64,000 nt of DNA, taken from NCBI RefSeq assembly GCF_003253745.1, contig NZ_MZXV01000051.1, positions 310,001 through 374,000 of the forward strand. Direction: 5' to 3'. Numbering within the stretch: the stretch's first letter is position 1; each line of letters begins with the position of its first letter. Shown piece by piece: positions 51,896 to 59,981 of the stretch. A model generated the notes under the pieces. That model was not told where the DNA came from. It worked only from the letters and a program-made list of their open reading frames with translations, and did no database searches. Both the position numbers and the translations under genes were made by a program. Origin of the DNA: Mesorhizobium kowhaii (GTDB lineage: Bacteria > Pseudomonadota > Alphaproteobacteria > Rhizobiales > Rhizobiaceae).

Positions 51896-52660
51896 ATGGC
51901 CTTGCTCGAAGTCCGCGATCTGCGCCTCAGTTTTGGGGGACTGAAGGTCCTTCACGACATTTCGTTCTCGGTGGAGAAGGGCGCCATCAACAGCCTCATC
52001 GGGCCCAATGGCGCCGGCAAGACGTCGCTCTTCAACTGCCTGACCGGCTTCTACAAGCCGAAGGGCGGTTCGATCAGACTGGGCGGCCGGCCGATTACCG
52101 GCTTGCCGCCGCATCGCATCACCGCGCTCGGCCTTGCCCGCACATTCCAGAACATCCGGCTGTTCAAGGAAATGACCGTTCTGGAAAACGCCATGTCGGG
52201 CCAGCATTGCCGCAGCCGCCACGGCATTGTGTCGGCGATTTTGCACTTGCCGTCACAGCGGCGCGAGGAGGAGAATATCCGCACGACCGGGATGCGCTGG
52301 CTCGATTTCGTAGGCATCCAGCAGCATGCGCATCGTCTTGCCGGCGGTCTTTCCTACGGTGATCAACGACGACTCGAACTTGCAAGAGCCTTGGCGTCGA
52401 CGCCTGAGCTCATCCTGCTGGACGAGCCCGCTGCCGGCCTGAACGAGCGTGAGAAGCTGGATCTGGTGCACCTCATCCGCCGCGTTCGCGACGAGACCGG
52501 TGTAACTGTCCTGCTAATCGAGCACGATATGGGCCTGGTCATGCAGGTGTCGGAAAAGATCGTGGTGTTCGACTACGGTCAGAAGATCGCCGATGGAACG
52601 CCAGAGGCCGTACGCGCGGACCCCAGGGTCATCGAAGCCTATCTCGGTACGGAGGATTGA
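51896..52660 (+). CDS. ABC transporter ATP-binding protein LivG
   Basis: 254-aa ATPase. Walker A is LIGPNGAGKTSLFNCL, the signature motif is GLSYGDQRRLELARAL, Walker B is ELILLDEPAAGL, and the H-loop is VLLIEHDMGLVMQ. The long insert after ARTFQNIRLF is typical of LivG. It powers uptake with LivF. Confidence 0.95.
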   Translation: MALLEVRDLRLSFGGLKVLHDISFSVEKGAINSLIGPNGAGKTSLFNCLTGFYKPKGGSIRLGGRPITGLPPHRITALGLARTFQNIRLFKEMTVLENAMSGQHCRSRHGIVSAILHLPSQRREEENIRTTGMRWLDFVGIQQHAHRLAGGLSYGDQRRLELARALASTPELILLDEPAAGLNEREKLDLVHLIRRVRDETGVTVLLIEHDMGLVMQVSEKIVVFDYGQKIADGTPEAVRADPRVIEAYLGTED

Positions 52661-53388
52661 TGGAGCCCGACATTGTTCTTTCCGCCGATCGAATCGTCAC
52701 GCGCTATGGCGGCATCAAAGCGCTTCACGGCGTCAGCCTTTCGGTCAAACGCGGTCAGATCGTGGCGCTGCTTGGCGCGAACGGTGCCGGCAAAAGCACT
52801 ACGCTGCGCACGCTGTCCGGCCTCATTGCAGCGTCGTCTGGAAGTGTCCGCTTCCTGGGCGAGGACATAACCAAGGTCCCTGCCCACCGTCTGCCGCATC
52901 GGGGGCTCGTCCACGTCCCGGAGGGGAGGCGTATTTTCGGCGACATGACGATCAAGGAGAACCTTGACCTTGGTTCGTTTACGCTTGCCGACGATGTCGA
53001 GCGGCGCCGGCGGCTTGATCATGTTTTTGAGCTCTTCCCCATCCTGGCGCGCCGGCAGAATGGCGACGCAAGGAACCTGTCCGGAGGAGAACAGCAGATG
53101 CTGGCGATCGGCAGAGCCCTGATGGCCGCACCCAAGGTGCTTTTGCTCGATGAGCCGTCAATGGGCTTGGCGCCGCAATTGATCAAGGAAGTCATGAACA
53201 TCGTCCAGCGCCTTAATCGCGAAGGCGTGACCATCCTGCTTGTGGAGCAGAACAGCAAAGTCGCCTTGAAATTCGCCGACTACGGCTACGTGCTCAAAGC
53301 CGGGCGCATCGTTCTTGAGGGCCTTGGCAGCGATCTAGCGAGCAATGAAGCGGTCATCAGCGCCTATTTGGGCGGCGTTGCTGCCTAG
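52660..53388 (+). CDS. ABC transporter ATP-binding protein LivF
   Basis: 242-aa second ATPase with Walker A ALLGANGAGKSTTLRTL, RGLVHVPEGRRIFGDMTI, the signature NLSGGEQQMLAIGRAL and Walker B VLLLDEPSMGLAP. The ATG overlaps the LivG stop, with GGAGGATTG as ribosome binding site. It is the last recognisable gene of the catabolic region; no clear terminator follows. Confidence 0.95.
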   Translation: MEPDIVLSADRIVTRYGGIKALHGVSLSVKRGQIVALLGANGAGKSTTLRTLSGLIAASSGSVRFLGEDITKVPAHRLPHRGLVHVPEGRRIFGDMTIKENLDLGSFTLADDVERRRRLDHVFELFPILARRQNGDARNLSGGEQQMLAIGRALMAAPKVLLLDEPSMGLAPQLIKEVMNIVQRLNREGVTILLVEQNSKVALKFADYGYVLKAGRIVLEGLGSDLASNEAVISAYLGGVAA

Positions 53389-53747
53389 CTAGCTGGTAGA
53401 GCCGCCAAGGCTTGGACTGTACGAACGAACCACCGCCTCATGCTTTTTGCACACCGGTTAACGCTTCGGCTATATCCCTCAGGCGGGCGGGCGACCTGGA
53501 CATTGAAGACCTTGTTGGGCGAGGACGCGCAGTTCCTGATGGTCGTCTGGTCGATGATCTGGCCGGTGACGACGACGGAAGCTTTCGTGTGCACCACGTG
53601 TGCAGTGAGCGGCGTGATATGCTAAATAGCCTTCAGTTTGCGCCGGCAAAATCGTAAATCCGGTCGCGTTCGGCTGCGCGCTTCTTTCCAAATTGTTCTG
53701 TCTTTCCAACGGGCATTGGACGGACTGAGACATAAAAAGATAATTAA

Positions 53748-53807
53748 ATGAATATGTTACATCATAAACTTGCCATCGCCCCGATGATGGATGGGGCAGA
53801 TAAATAA
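53748..53807 (+). pseudogene. dusA: dusA 5'-end fragment, probable attachment site of a dusA-integrating element
   Basis: A 19-codon frame reads MNMLHHKLAIAPMMDGADK and then stops. HHKLAIAPMMDWTD-type sequence is the invariant start of tRNA-dihydrouridine synthase A, and here the W-T pair is already changed to G-A before a TAA. Integrases of one tyrosine-recombinase group insert elements exactly in this part of dusA, leaving such a stub at one end. The core would be about 53769-53792. No full dusA or integrase is in the window. Confidence 0.8.
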
Positions 53808-53830
53808 ATAAAATCAGTTACTTGCGAGAT

Positions 53831-53855
53831 TTTGTGTGCAAAAACCGCACACGAA
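53831..53855. repeat. Inverted repeat beside the dusA fragment
   Basis: TTTGTGTGC (53831-53839) and GCACACGAA (53847-53855) form a nine-base stem with one G-T pair around AAAAACC. It lies 24 bases beyond the dusA-like stub and could be a recombinase or excisionase arm site or simply a hairpin. Confidence 0.55.
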
Positions 53856-54097
53856 AGTTCTGCTTCTCTTCCTTTTTCGTTCCCACGACGAAGCCGCCGA
53901 AAGCCCTTTTGGGACGCTCTTCTGCCGGCGATACTGACCGCTTCAATGCGGATGTACGCCGGGATATCCGTGAACCTCATTATCCGCCGCGGCGTCCAGT
54001 CTGCCCGGGCTTCCTGGAAGCTTTTTCGAACTTTCTGGGTCGCGCCTGACAGATTGGTACTCGTGCCACCAGGGCGCAGCGCGCAGCGATTTCATGT

Positions 54098-54244
54098 TCA
54101 CTCGCGACAGGATGAGCGAAATCCGCCGCTGGGCTGCGGATAACCCTTGGAATTGAGCTGGTCCACGACGGTAGACAAGCGAGCGTTTTCGCTGCGGGCT
54201 CGAAACTGCTTCCCGTCGATCGTGGTCACGATAAATTCAGTCAC
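54098..54244 (-). CDS. Small 48-aa protein with strong ribosome binding site
   Basis: A GTG-started frame (MTEFIVTTIDGKQF, then RARSENARLSTVVDQLNSKG) of 48 residues. TAGGAGGT lies five bases ahead of the GTG, an almost perfect Shine-Dalgarno sequence. It follows another small minus-strand gene after 27 bases. No family is recognised. The composition is ordinary for a globular mini-protein, with no membrane segment. Confidence 0.55.
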   Translation of the reverse strand: MTEFIVTTIDGKQFRARSENARLSTVVDQLNSKGYPQPSGGFRSSCRE

Positions 54245-54271
54245 ACTAACCTCCTACCACCCAATTAGGCT

Positions 54272-54484
54272 TCAATCAGATAGCGAAGTCACAGGCTCGA
54301 CTGACGGTCCTGACCGTGGCGTCTTGCTCTCTTCGGCTATCACCAGCAGCGCCTCAAGGGTCACTGCAATTCCCGACATCAGCGCGGAAATATCGGTGTT
54401 GCCGCCGGGCAATGCGAGTTCTGCCGCCCTGGTTTGCATGCTGATGCTGAGTTCCTTCAATTTCAGGCGCAGATCGTCGTCCAT
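54272..54484 (-). CDS. Small 70-aa helical protein
   Basis: A 70-residue frame beginning MDDDLRLKLKELSISMQTRA, predicted mostly helical with heptad-like spacing. GGAGGAATGTC precedes the ATG at 54482-54484. It sits between two other small minus-strand frames. The function is not recognised. The two overlapping longer frames here lack such ribosome binding sites and are rejected. Confidence 0.65.
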   Translation of the reverse strand: MDDDLRLKLKELSISMQTRAAELALPGGNTDISALMSGIAVTLEALLVIAEESKTPRSGPSVEPVTSLSD

Positions 54485-54564
54485 GACATTCCTCCGGTTG
54501 CTGGATGGGTAACATTGGCGACCAGTTCCTTCTATGCAAAGGGCCAGAACTGACGGGGGCGCCC

Positions 54565-54831
54565 CTATGGCTGAAGCAGGGCAACTCCGTATTGCGCCCA
54601 CAACTGCTCGCAGTCTTTTGCCCTCAGGCTTGGCGTTCCCGGTTCGCCATAGAAGACCATCGCTGCGCGGACGTCATATCCAAGCACCGACGCATTGGCG
54701 ACGAACTGGATGGCGTTCCCGAGGCGAATGGCACCGAGCTTGGCTTCCGTTCTGTTGGTGAGGTCAAGCACCCCAAGAATTTCCGCGTTGTCATTCCTGG
54801 CAGCCAACACCGCGCCTACAGTCGCAAGCAT
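54565..54831 (-). CDS. Small 88-aa hypothetical protein
   Basis: An 88-residue frame beginning MLATVGAVLAARNDNAEILG with alternating strands and helices and no signal peptide. GGAGG is five bases ahead of the ATG at 54829-54831. A GGAAC-N18-GTT element upstream resembles a rhizobial general-stress (EcfG) promoter. No family is recognised. Confidence 0.65.
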   Translation of the reverse strand: MLATVGAVLAARNDNAEILGVLDLTNRTEAKLGAIRLGNAIQFVANASVLGYDVRAAMVFYGEPGTPSLRAKDCEQLWAQYGVALLQP

Positions 54832-54852
54832 ATCAGCCTCCGCTAATATATT

Positions 54853-54878
54853 AACCTCCCAAGAGCGTACGTTGTTCC
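54853..54878 (-). promoter_or_regulatory. Candidate EcfG-type promoter of the 88-aa gene
   Basis: On the minus strand GGAAC (54874-54878) is followed after 18 bases by GTT (54853-54855), 22 bases ahead of the start codon. Rhizobial EcfG promoters follow GGAAC-N16/17-cGTT. The pattern is short, so chance is possible. Confidence 0.35.
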
Positions 54879-54968
54879 TCACCAAAACTAGCCGACCTGC
54901 ATGCGCTCAGACCGCTAACCAACACGGACAGCCTGCCGAAAGGCCGCTGATGCCGTTGAGGACCAAGA

Positions 54969-55060
54969 ATGGCACGACCGACCCTATTAACTCGCCGACG
55001 TGATCTGCGAGAGGATTGCAGACGGGGAAAGCCTTCGTTCGATTTGCGATTGCGATGACA
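54969..55060 (+). pseudogene. Fragment resembling a phage small terminase/helix-turn-helix protein
   Basis: The frames together read MARPT, then after a frame change LADVICERIADGESLRSIC and DDMP, the pattern of the N-terminal helix-turn-helix of small terminase subunits (typically ICERIAEGESLRSICRDDDMP). A stop lies between the two parts and the homology ends soon after. It is a decayed remnant. Confidence 0.5.
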
Positions 55061-55551
55061 TGCCGATCGTAAAACTGCCCATTCCATCGCCCCATGTCGC
55101 GTCCATGTCGCACGGACTTGCCGATAGTCGCAGGAAACCCTTGGAAATCAACGGTAGTGGCTTGCAACATGGCGCGACATGAAACCAGCCGCCAAGGTGC
55201 ATTGGATGGCACTTAAGCGACAAATTTTATTTGATGAAATTTGGTGGCGGGAGAGCGTTACCGACTTTCCCCCCACTCATCAGATCGGCGGTTCCTGCTC
55301 CGTTGTCTTGGATGCGGGTACATTTTGAATAGCGCTCTCTACTCAAGGCAGACGCTGTCCATCTCGCGGTAGTACCAGCATCGCGTTCGAAGATTTGTTG
55401 TCTGCAATCGAAATCACAAACAGTTTCCGTATAAAAGTTGGCCTTTAAATTGCTTTTTCGATGGCACCTCGGCCTCATGTCCAGAACACGGTCGTTTACA
55501 GGACACAGCAAATCTATTGGCCCATGCTCTGAGCTCAGATACGCTCAGAGA

Positions 55552-56133
55552 ATGAATCCAGCACTCCGTCGCATCGTCCTCATCGTCGCGCTACTCAACC
55601 TCGGCTATTTTGGCATTGAATTCGCCGTGGCGCTCGCCATAGGCTCGGTGTCTTTGTTCGCCGATAGCATCGACTTTCTCGAAGATGCGTCCGTGAACCT
55701 CCTCATACTACTCGCCTTCGGCTGGTCGTTGCGCTCGCGCTCGCGGGTAGGTATGGCGCTCGCCCTCATTCTGCTCGTGCCGGGTCTGGCTACGCTCTGG
55801 ACGGCCTGGCAAAAGTTCAACATGCCCGTGCCGCCACAGCCGGTCGCCTTGACGCTAGCGGGGCTTGGTGCACTCGCCGTCAATCTTTCCTGTGCCTACA
55901 TGCTCGCCGCATACAGACATCATGGCGGCAGTCTGACAAAGGCTGCATTTCTTTCGGCCCGTAATGATGCGTTCGCCAACATAGCCATTATTGCCGCCGG
56001 ACTGGTCACGGCATTCCTCTGGCGGTCGGCATGGCCAGACTTAATGGTGGGTCTGGGGATTGCGGCATTGAACGCCGATGCCGCACGCGAAGTGTGGGAA
56101 GCTGCTCGCGAAGAACACCGTGCTGCCGCCTGA
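55552..56133 (+). CDS. Cation efflux (CDF-type) membrane protein
   Basis: 193-aa protein with about five membrane segments. IGSVSLFADSIDFLEDASVNLL corresponds to the CDF transmembrane II metal site, here with Asp residues and no His. SARNDAFANIAIIAAG matches the transmembrane V region. It lacks the C-terminal cytoplasmic domain of typical 300-aa CDF proteins, as in the short group of this family. The ATG at 55552 gives MNPALRRIVLIVALLN. A MerR fragment lies downstream. Confidence 0.83.
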   Translation: MNPALRRIVLIVALLNLGYFGIEFAVALAIGSVSLFADSIDFLEDASVNLLILLAFGWSLRSRSRVGMALALILLVPGLATLWTAWQKFNMPVPPQPVALTLAGLGALAVNLSCAYMLAAYRHHGGSLTKAAFLSARNDAFANIAIIAAGLVTAFLWRSAWPDLMVGLGIAALNADAAREVWEAAREEHRAAA

Positions 56134-56157
56134 CCCGGCCGGAGACTCAGCGGACCC

Positions 56158-56964
56158 ATGACACTGGCAAAGGAACCGAGTGAACACCGCAGCAATTCCG
56201 CTGCTTTCGGTGGGGGAGCGCTGATAGGAGCGCTAGGCGGTCTGATTGGGCTTGGTGGAGCTGAGTTCCGCTTGCCGCTCCTGATTGGAGTTTTCAATTT
56301 CGCGGCGCTGGAGGCCGTCATCCTTAACAAGGCGATGAGCCTAGTTGTGGTCGCCACGGCCCTGCCGTTCCGGGCGGCCACGGTATCCTTTGGTACCATT
56401 GCAGCTGACTGGCCGATCATCGTCAATCTGCTCGCGGGTAGCCTCCTTGGCGCATGGCTGGGGGCGGGGTGGGCGACCCGCCTCAAGTCTGAATCGCTTT
56501 ACAGGGTGATTGCCATCTTGCTCGTCGCCATCGCGGTCATCCTGATGGTTGGTCATAACGCCAGAGCGGGAGAGCATCTATTGGTCGGCACCGCGCAAGC
56601 TGTCGCCGGTGTCGTCGCCGGCTTGATCATCGGCGTTGTAGCATCCCTGCTCGGCGTCGCCGGCGGCGAGCTCCTCATTCCGACAATGATCCTCCTGTTT
56701 GGCGCCGACATCAAACTCGCTGGCAGCCTGTCGCTTGTGGTAAGCCTGCCGACTATGCTCGTTGGCTTTACCCGATATAGTCGCGACCAAAGCTTTTCCG
56801 TCCTCGGCCGTAATCGCATGTTTCTATTGATCATGGCGGCGGGCTCAATAGTTGGCACTTTCATCGGCGGCCGGCTGCTCGGCCTCGTGCCCAACGAATT
56901 ACTCCTGCCAGCGCTCGCTGCCATTCTGCTGCTATCCGCTGTGAAGATCTGGAACCATCGCTAA
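56158..56964 (+). CDS. Sulfite exporter TauE/SafE family membrane protein
   Basis: 268-aa protein with about seven to eight hydrophobic segments. The duplicated glycine-rich motif appears as ALIGALGGLIGLGGAEFRLPLL and VVASLLGVAGGELLIPTMI, diagnostic of the TauE/SafE (DUF81) family. It moves anions or organosulfur compounds across the inner membrane. It starts 24 bases after the cation transporter gene and is likely co-transcribed. Confidence 0.88.
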   Translation: MTLAKEPSEHRSNSAAFGGGALIGALGGLIGLGGAEFRLPLLIGVFNFAALEAVILNKAMSLVVVATALPFRAATVSFGTIAADWPIIVNLLAGSLLGAWLGAGWATRLKSESLYRVIAILLVAIAVILMVGHNARAGEHLLVGTAQAVAGVVAGLIIGVVASLLGVAGGELLIPTMILLFGADIKLAGSLSLVVSLPTMLVGFTRYSRDQSFSVLGRNRMFLLIMAAGSIVGTFIGGRLLGLVPNELLLPALAAILLLSAVKIWNHR

Positions 56965-57414
56965 AGTAAGGGCTCTGCAATCAACCACAGCAACCTCCAG
57001 CCTTGGCCGGCGAGGCCATATCCTTGAACTCTCGAGCCGGTGCTCAAGCGAACGCAGCGCGGCAAGCTTCTCTCGCACCTGATTGAGGTGCAACTGAGCG
57101 ATGTCGCGCGTCTCTATGCAGTCGCGGCTGGCGCTGATGGACAGGTCCAGCAGCACGCGCACCGGATCGATGCTGCCGCGCCCCCGTAGCCCGATCATTA
57201 GCCAAATCTAAAACTGAATGGAACTGCCATGGCTGTTTCCCTCGTCTCCAAGGTGCTTGGGCACGAAGGGTCTCTCCGGCGAGATGTGGGCCGGCCTCAA
57301 TGAAAAGGTTCTTCTCAAAGCATCCAATGGCGACTTGAGACGTTGAGGCTCACGTCAGCACGCTATCTATCGAATTGGGTAGTCGACGATTGGCGCAATT
57401 TCGGAGACTCCCAA
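56965..57414. other. Intergenic region with MerR remnant
   Basis: About 450 bp. The minus strand from 57198 to 57027 carries a MerR C-terminal fragment, listed separately. The part from 57200 to 57414 shows no helix-turn-helix start for it and no other gene. Confidence 0.6.
57027..57198 (-). pseudogene. MerR-family regulator fragment
   Basis: The minus frame reads IDPVRVLLDLSISASRDCIE then TRDIAQLHLNQVREKLAALRSLEHRLE, the dimerisation helix region of metal-responsive MerR proteins such as CadR/ZntR. The N-terminal winged helix is missing and the metal-binding tail is out of frame. It probably once regulated the neighbouring metal transporter gene. Confidence 0.68.
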
Positions 57415-57819
57415 ATGGATATTCCTAGAGGTGCCACCGTTGCAGTGGCTGACGGCGAGAGGCTCAACCTGTTTCGCAACTCAGGAGACGAAGCCAATCC
57501 CAAACTCACGGCTTCGACGGTCGAAGACGTAACCAACGACAACAAGGGGTCCGGCGCGCGTCATCCGAGCAGCTCCGCCAATCCGGACAACAGTCAAATC
57601 GAAGAAGACAGTTTTGCAGCTGGAACTGCCGACCTGCTCAACCGACAGGTTCTCGGCGGACAAATCGAAAATCTGATCGTCATCGCCGCTCCTCGAACGC
57701 TTGGGGAACTGCGTAAGCATTATCACCAGAAACTAACGGCCGTGCTTGTTGGCGAAATAGCCAAGGACCTCACGGGTCATTCGGCCCAGGAAATAGAGAA
57801 GGCAGTTGCCAGCGCATAG
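57415..57819 (+). CDS. Host attachment-type protein
   Basis: 134-aa protein resembling the 'protein required for attachment to host cells' family: RGATVAVADGERLNLFRNSG at the start and VLGGQIENLIVIAAPRTLGELR with a C-terminal KLTAVLVGEIAKDLTGHSAQEIE. The fold is RNase-H/eRF1-like by family. The start at 57415 has CGGAG nine bases ahead. Despite the family name, molecular function is not established. Confidence 0.8.
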   Translation: MDIPRGATVAVADGERLNLFRNSGDEANPKLTASTVEDVTNDNKGSGARHPSSSANPDNSQIEEDSFAAGTADLLNRQVLGGQIENLIVIAAPRTLGELRKHYHQKLTAVLVGEIAKDLTGHSAQEIEKAVASA

Positions 57820-57907
57820 ACGGGCAATTTGCTGCGAACCCATATCTGCACCCCATCGCGCTGGCGCAATTAACTAACGCGCTTGCGGTGAACTGAAGGA
57901 TTTGATC

Positions 57908-58411
57908 ATGACAAAAAACCTTGGGCTACTGACCGCGGCAATGCTTTGCATCGCGGGATCTGCGCAGGCCGCCGACGGCGCCTTTCTGAAATCATTCGCG
58001 GGGAGCTGGGTTGGCAAGGGCACGGTCAAAACCGACGCTGATTCCAAGCCCATCAAAATCAATTGCAAATTCGCGTCCAACGCAACCGAGAGCTCGTTGT
58101 CACTTGATGGCAAATGTACAGGGTACGTGGTCTTCTCGCGAGCGATCGGCGCCGACGTCAAGACCAATGGCAAAACATATACCGGCACATACACCGGATC
58201 GAGCACCGGCCCTGCCGGCCTCAGTGGCAATCGTTCCGGCAACGCCCTGGTCCTTGGCATTCATTGGGCAAAAGAAGTCAATGGCGATCGGGCCGCCCAG
58301 CTGAGACTGGAAAAGGTTGGAGACGATGGGATGCGTTTGACGACGATCGACAAGGACCCGGCGACCGGCAAGAACATTGTGATCAGCCAGATCAACCTCA
58401 GCCGTCCCTAG
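57908..58411 (+). CDS. Secreted hypothetical protein
   Basis: 167-aa protein with a clear signal peptide (MTKNLGLLTAAMLCIAGSAQA, cleavage after AQA). The mature part is a strand-rich, possibly lipocalin-like barrel with SWVGKGTVKTDADSKPIKINC and a conserved Cys pair around CKFASN and GKCTG. AAGGA lies eight bases ahead of the ATG at 57908. It probably acts in the periplasm; no function is known. Confidence 0.82.
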   Translation: MTKNLGLLTAAMLCIAGSAQAADGAFLKSFAGSWVGKGTVKTDADSKPIKINCKFASNATESSLSLDGKCTGYVVFSRAIGADVKTNGKTYTGTYTGSSTGPAGLSGNRSGNALVLGIHWAKEVNGDRAAQLRLEKVGDDGMRLTTIDKDPATGKNIVISQINLSRP

Positions 58412-58482
58412 CGTTTTGATTGCACAGGTTCCGGCGCCACGCGGTGGATGAAGCGGAAATCATCCACCCATACCGCCGGGCT

Positions 58483-58785
58483 CTATGTGAGTTCGTAGTA
58501 AAAATCGCAGATGAGGTCTGCGACTTTGACGGCTTCAAAATCCGTCATATGCGCGGCTGTCTCAACAGCGACCGTTTCCATATCGTCCTGGTCGACGGCC
58601 AGAAGATCCAGTATTTTTGCAAACTTGAACTTGAGTTCCCGGTCCCCAGCGAACTCATCGATCGTGACGTGCAAAATGTTCACATTAGCATCGATCAAGC
58701 GCGTTTGTATGCTGTCGGAAGACGCTGCGAGCGTGCGAAGTGCTGCGAAAAAGTGCTCTCGCGCATTGGAATATTTATCGTCCAT
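58483..58785 (-). CDS. Hypothetical protein, 100 aa
   Basis: An acidic, helical 100-residue frame (MDDKYSNAREHFFAALRTLA to DLICDFYYELT). AAAGG is eight bases ahead of the ATG at 58783-58785. It is convergent with the secreted-protein gene. The overlapping plus-strand frames lack ribosome binding sites. No family is recognised. Confidence 0.68.
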   Translation of the reverse strand: MDDKYSNAREHFFAALRTLAASSDSIQTRLIDANVNILHVTIDEFAGDRELKFKFAKILDLLAVDQDDMETVAVETAAHMTDFEAVKVADLICDFYYELT

Positions 58786-59031
58786 GTTGATACCTTTGGG
58801 TGAAGCGCCGCGCCTTGGACGTGAGGTGCGGCCCGGCTTACGCTCTTGGGATGGCCGGAGTCAACGATGTGACCGGCCGAACATGGGCCTGCGCCTCGCT
58901 TGACACGGCAAATTACGATCGAAATCGGACAATTGGAATTCCTGTAGCGACCTAACCATCCATCGCCGCGCCCATGGATGGCGAACTTTGTGTCCGGCAG
59001 CGCGTTGTCGGGGGTAACGGAGAGAGGTCCA

Positions 59032-59169
59032 ATGGGCTGGGTTTTTGGGTTAGCGTTTGCGCTGGTCTTGTTATTCGCGGTTTTGCTGGTCGTTACAGCA
59101 CATCGGGATTTTCAGAGCTCTCCCACTTTTCATCGCCTGCGGCGTTGGAGACAGACGCGGGATAGCTAA
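59032..59169 (+). CDS. Small 45-aa single-pass membrane protein
   Basis: MGWVFGLAFALVLLFAVLLV forms one membrane helix, followed by a charged tail rich in Arg. GGAGAGG lies four bases ahead of the ATG. A longer frame from 58978 exists but its extra residues lack a ribosome binding site. Function unknown. Confidence 0.5.
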   Translation: MGWVFGLAFALVLLFAVLLVVTAHRDFQSSPTFHRLRRWRQTRDS

Positions 59170-59753
59170 TAGTACTGGCGCCGGCAATTTCGTGACCGAT
59201 CAGGAAGATGTAGTACAGATACGCATCCGGTGGGAGGAAAACCGCATCTGGGCCGATACGCGCAATCTGTGCGCCGTCGCTAGGCCGAAGCCTGCGCGGT
59301 GCTGGCGGCGGCGGCGCCTATCGACCAAGCTTGTAATAAGTCCATCGCGAGGCGCCAAACAGCCATTCTTGTTCGCCCTAGACGTTGAACCGCGCCACGT
59401 CACCTTAATCAAGCACCCGTTTGGTTGGGCTCGGCAACCAAAACTCAAGTCGCGCATTTTAGTGAATGCTGTTGGACCAAATCCCCATGTGTTGTTCTCG
59501 CTGCGGAGCGCGCGACCATAGTTATGAGCACTGCACACATCTGAACCATGCCAGTCTGTCCGAGGCGCCTCGAGGTTCGATCAAGACCGATGACCGGCAC
59601 AAGCAACAGCTTCCAGCTCGCAATCTACGCCACTTTGAACCGGACCGATTTCTTGACATTGACTAAAGTCGTTTGCCCGCAAGTCAGATCGCGGCGCCGA
59701 AGCCATTTGCCCGCTGGGTCCCTCCAAGCGGTCAAAAGGGCCGGAAGGCCCGT

Positions 59754-59785
59754 CGCCCGCTGGCTCCCGGCCAGCGGGCGTTTTT
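59754..59785 (+). terminator. Rho-independent terminator with no visible gene upstream
   Basis: CGCCCGCTGG (59754-59763) pairs perfectly with CCAGCGGGCG (59771-59780), loop CTCCCGG, followed by TTTTT. A GGGCC-GGAA-GGCCC hairpin stands just upstream near 59738. The structure could end a small RNA. Confidence 0.85.
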
Positions 59786-59922
59786 GATATAACAGACACA
59801 GATTGCCCCGGAACAGGCGGCCGTCCTTCGACTGTATCTCCGGCCAAGCCCGGGAACTTGCCGCCCCTCTTCCGAAGTAATCCCCGTCGTTTCTGTTGGG
59901 GAGCTTATCATTCGGAATGAGC

Positions 59923-59947
59923 GGAACGAATGTGGCAGTGCCCAGTT
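59923..59947 (+). promoter_or_regulatory. Candidate EcfG-type promoter of the OmpA-family gene
   Basis: GGAAC (59923-59927) and GTT (59945-59947) are 17 bases apart and the second element lies 34 bases before the ATG. This matches the general-stress promoter pattern of rhizobia loosely. Confidence 0.4.
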
Positions 59948-59981
59948 TGGATAGCGACGGGACACCACACGGAGAATTCAA

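Larger units (their letters stand above)
53389..54097. other. Gene-poor junction region after the Liv transporter
   Basis: About 700 bp in which no intact known gene is seen. Short frames on both strands have no family match. The stretch 53735-53870 is clearly richer in A and T than its surroundings. It contains the dusA 5' fragment and an inverted repeat, both listed separately, and looks like a recombination junction. Confidence 0.7.
54832..55551. other. Gene-poor region with phage-like debris
   Basis: About 720 bp between the small minus-strand genes and the cation transporter gene. It contains the broken terminase-like fragment listed separately. The rest shows only short frames without ribosome binding sites or family matches. 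Confidence 0.6.
59170..59981. other. Long region without a convincing gene
   Basis: About 810 bp. Several short frames overlap on both strands without family match or ribosome binding site. It holds a strong terminator at 59754-59785 that belongs to no visible gene, and a possible EcfG promoter for the OmpA-family gene at 59923-59947. Confidence 0.6.

Noticed and set aside
53385..53597. 70-codon minus-strand frame after livF
   Set aside because: No ribosome binding site or recognised family. I considered whether it was the lost N-terminus of the ECF sigma gene; the residues do not fit region 2.
53762..53980. 72-codon minus-strand frame across the dusA stub
   Set aside because: It reads antisense through the dusA-like codons and has only a weak ribosome binding site.
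59200..59538. 112-codon minus-strand frame
   Set aside because: No family, no ribosome binding site, and Arg/Ser-rich composition typical of random frames.
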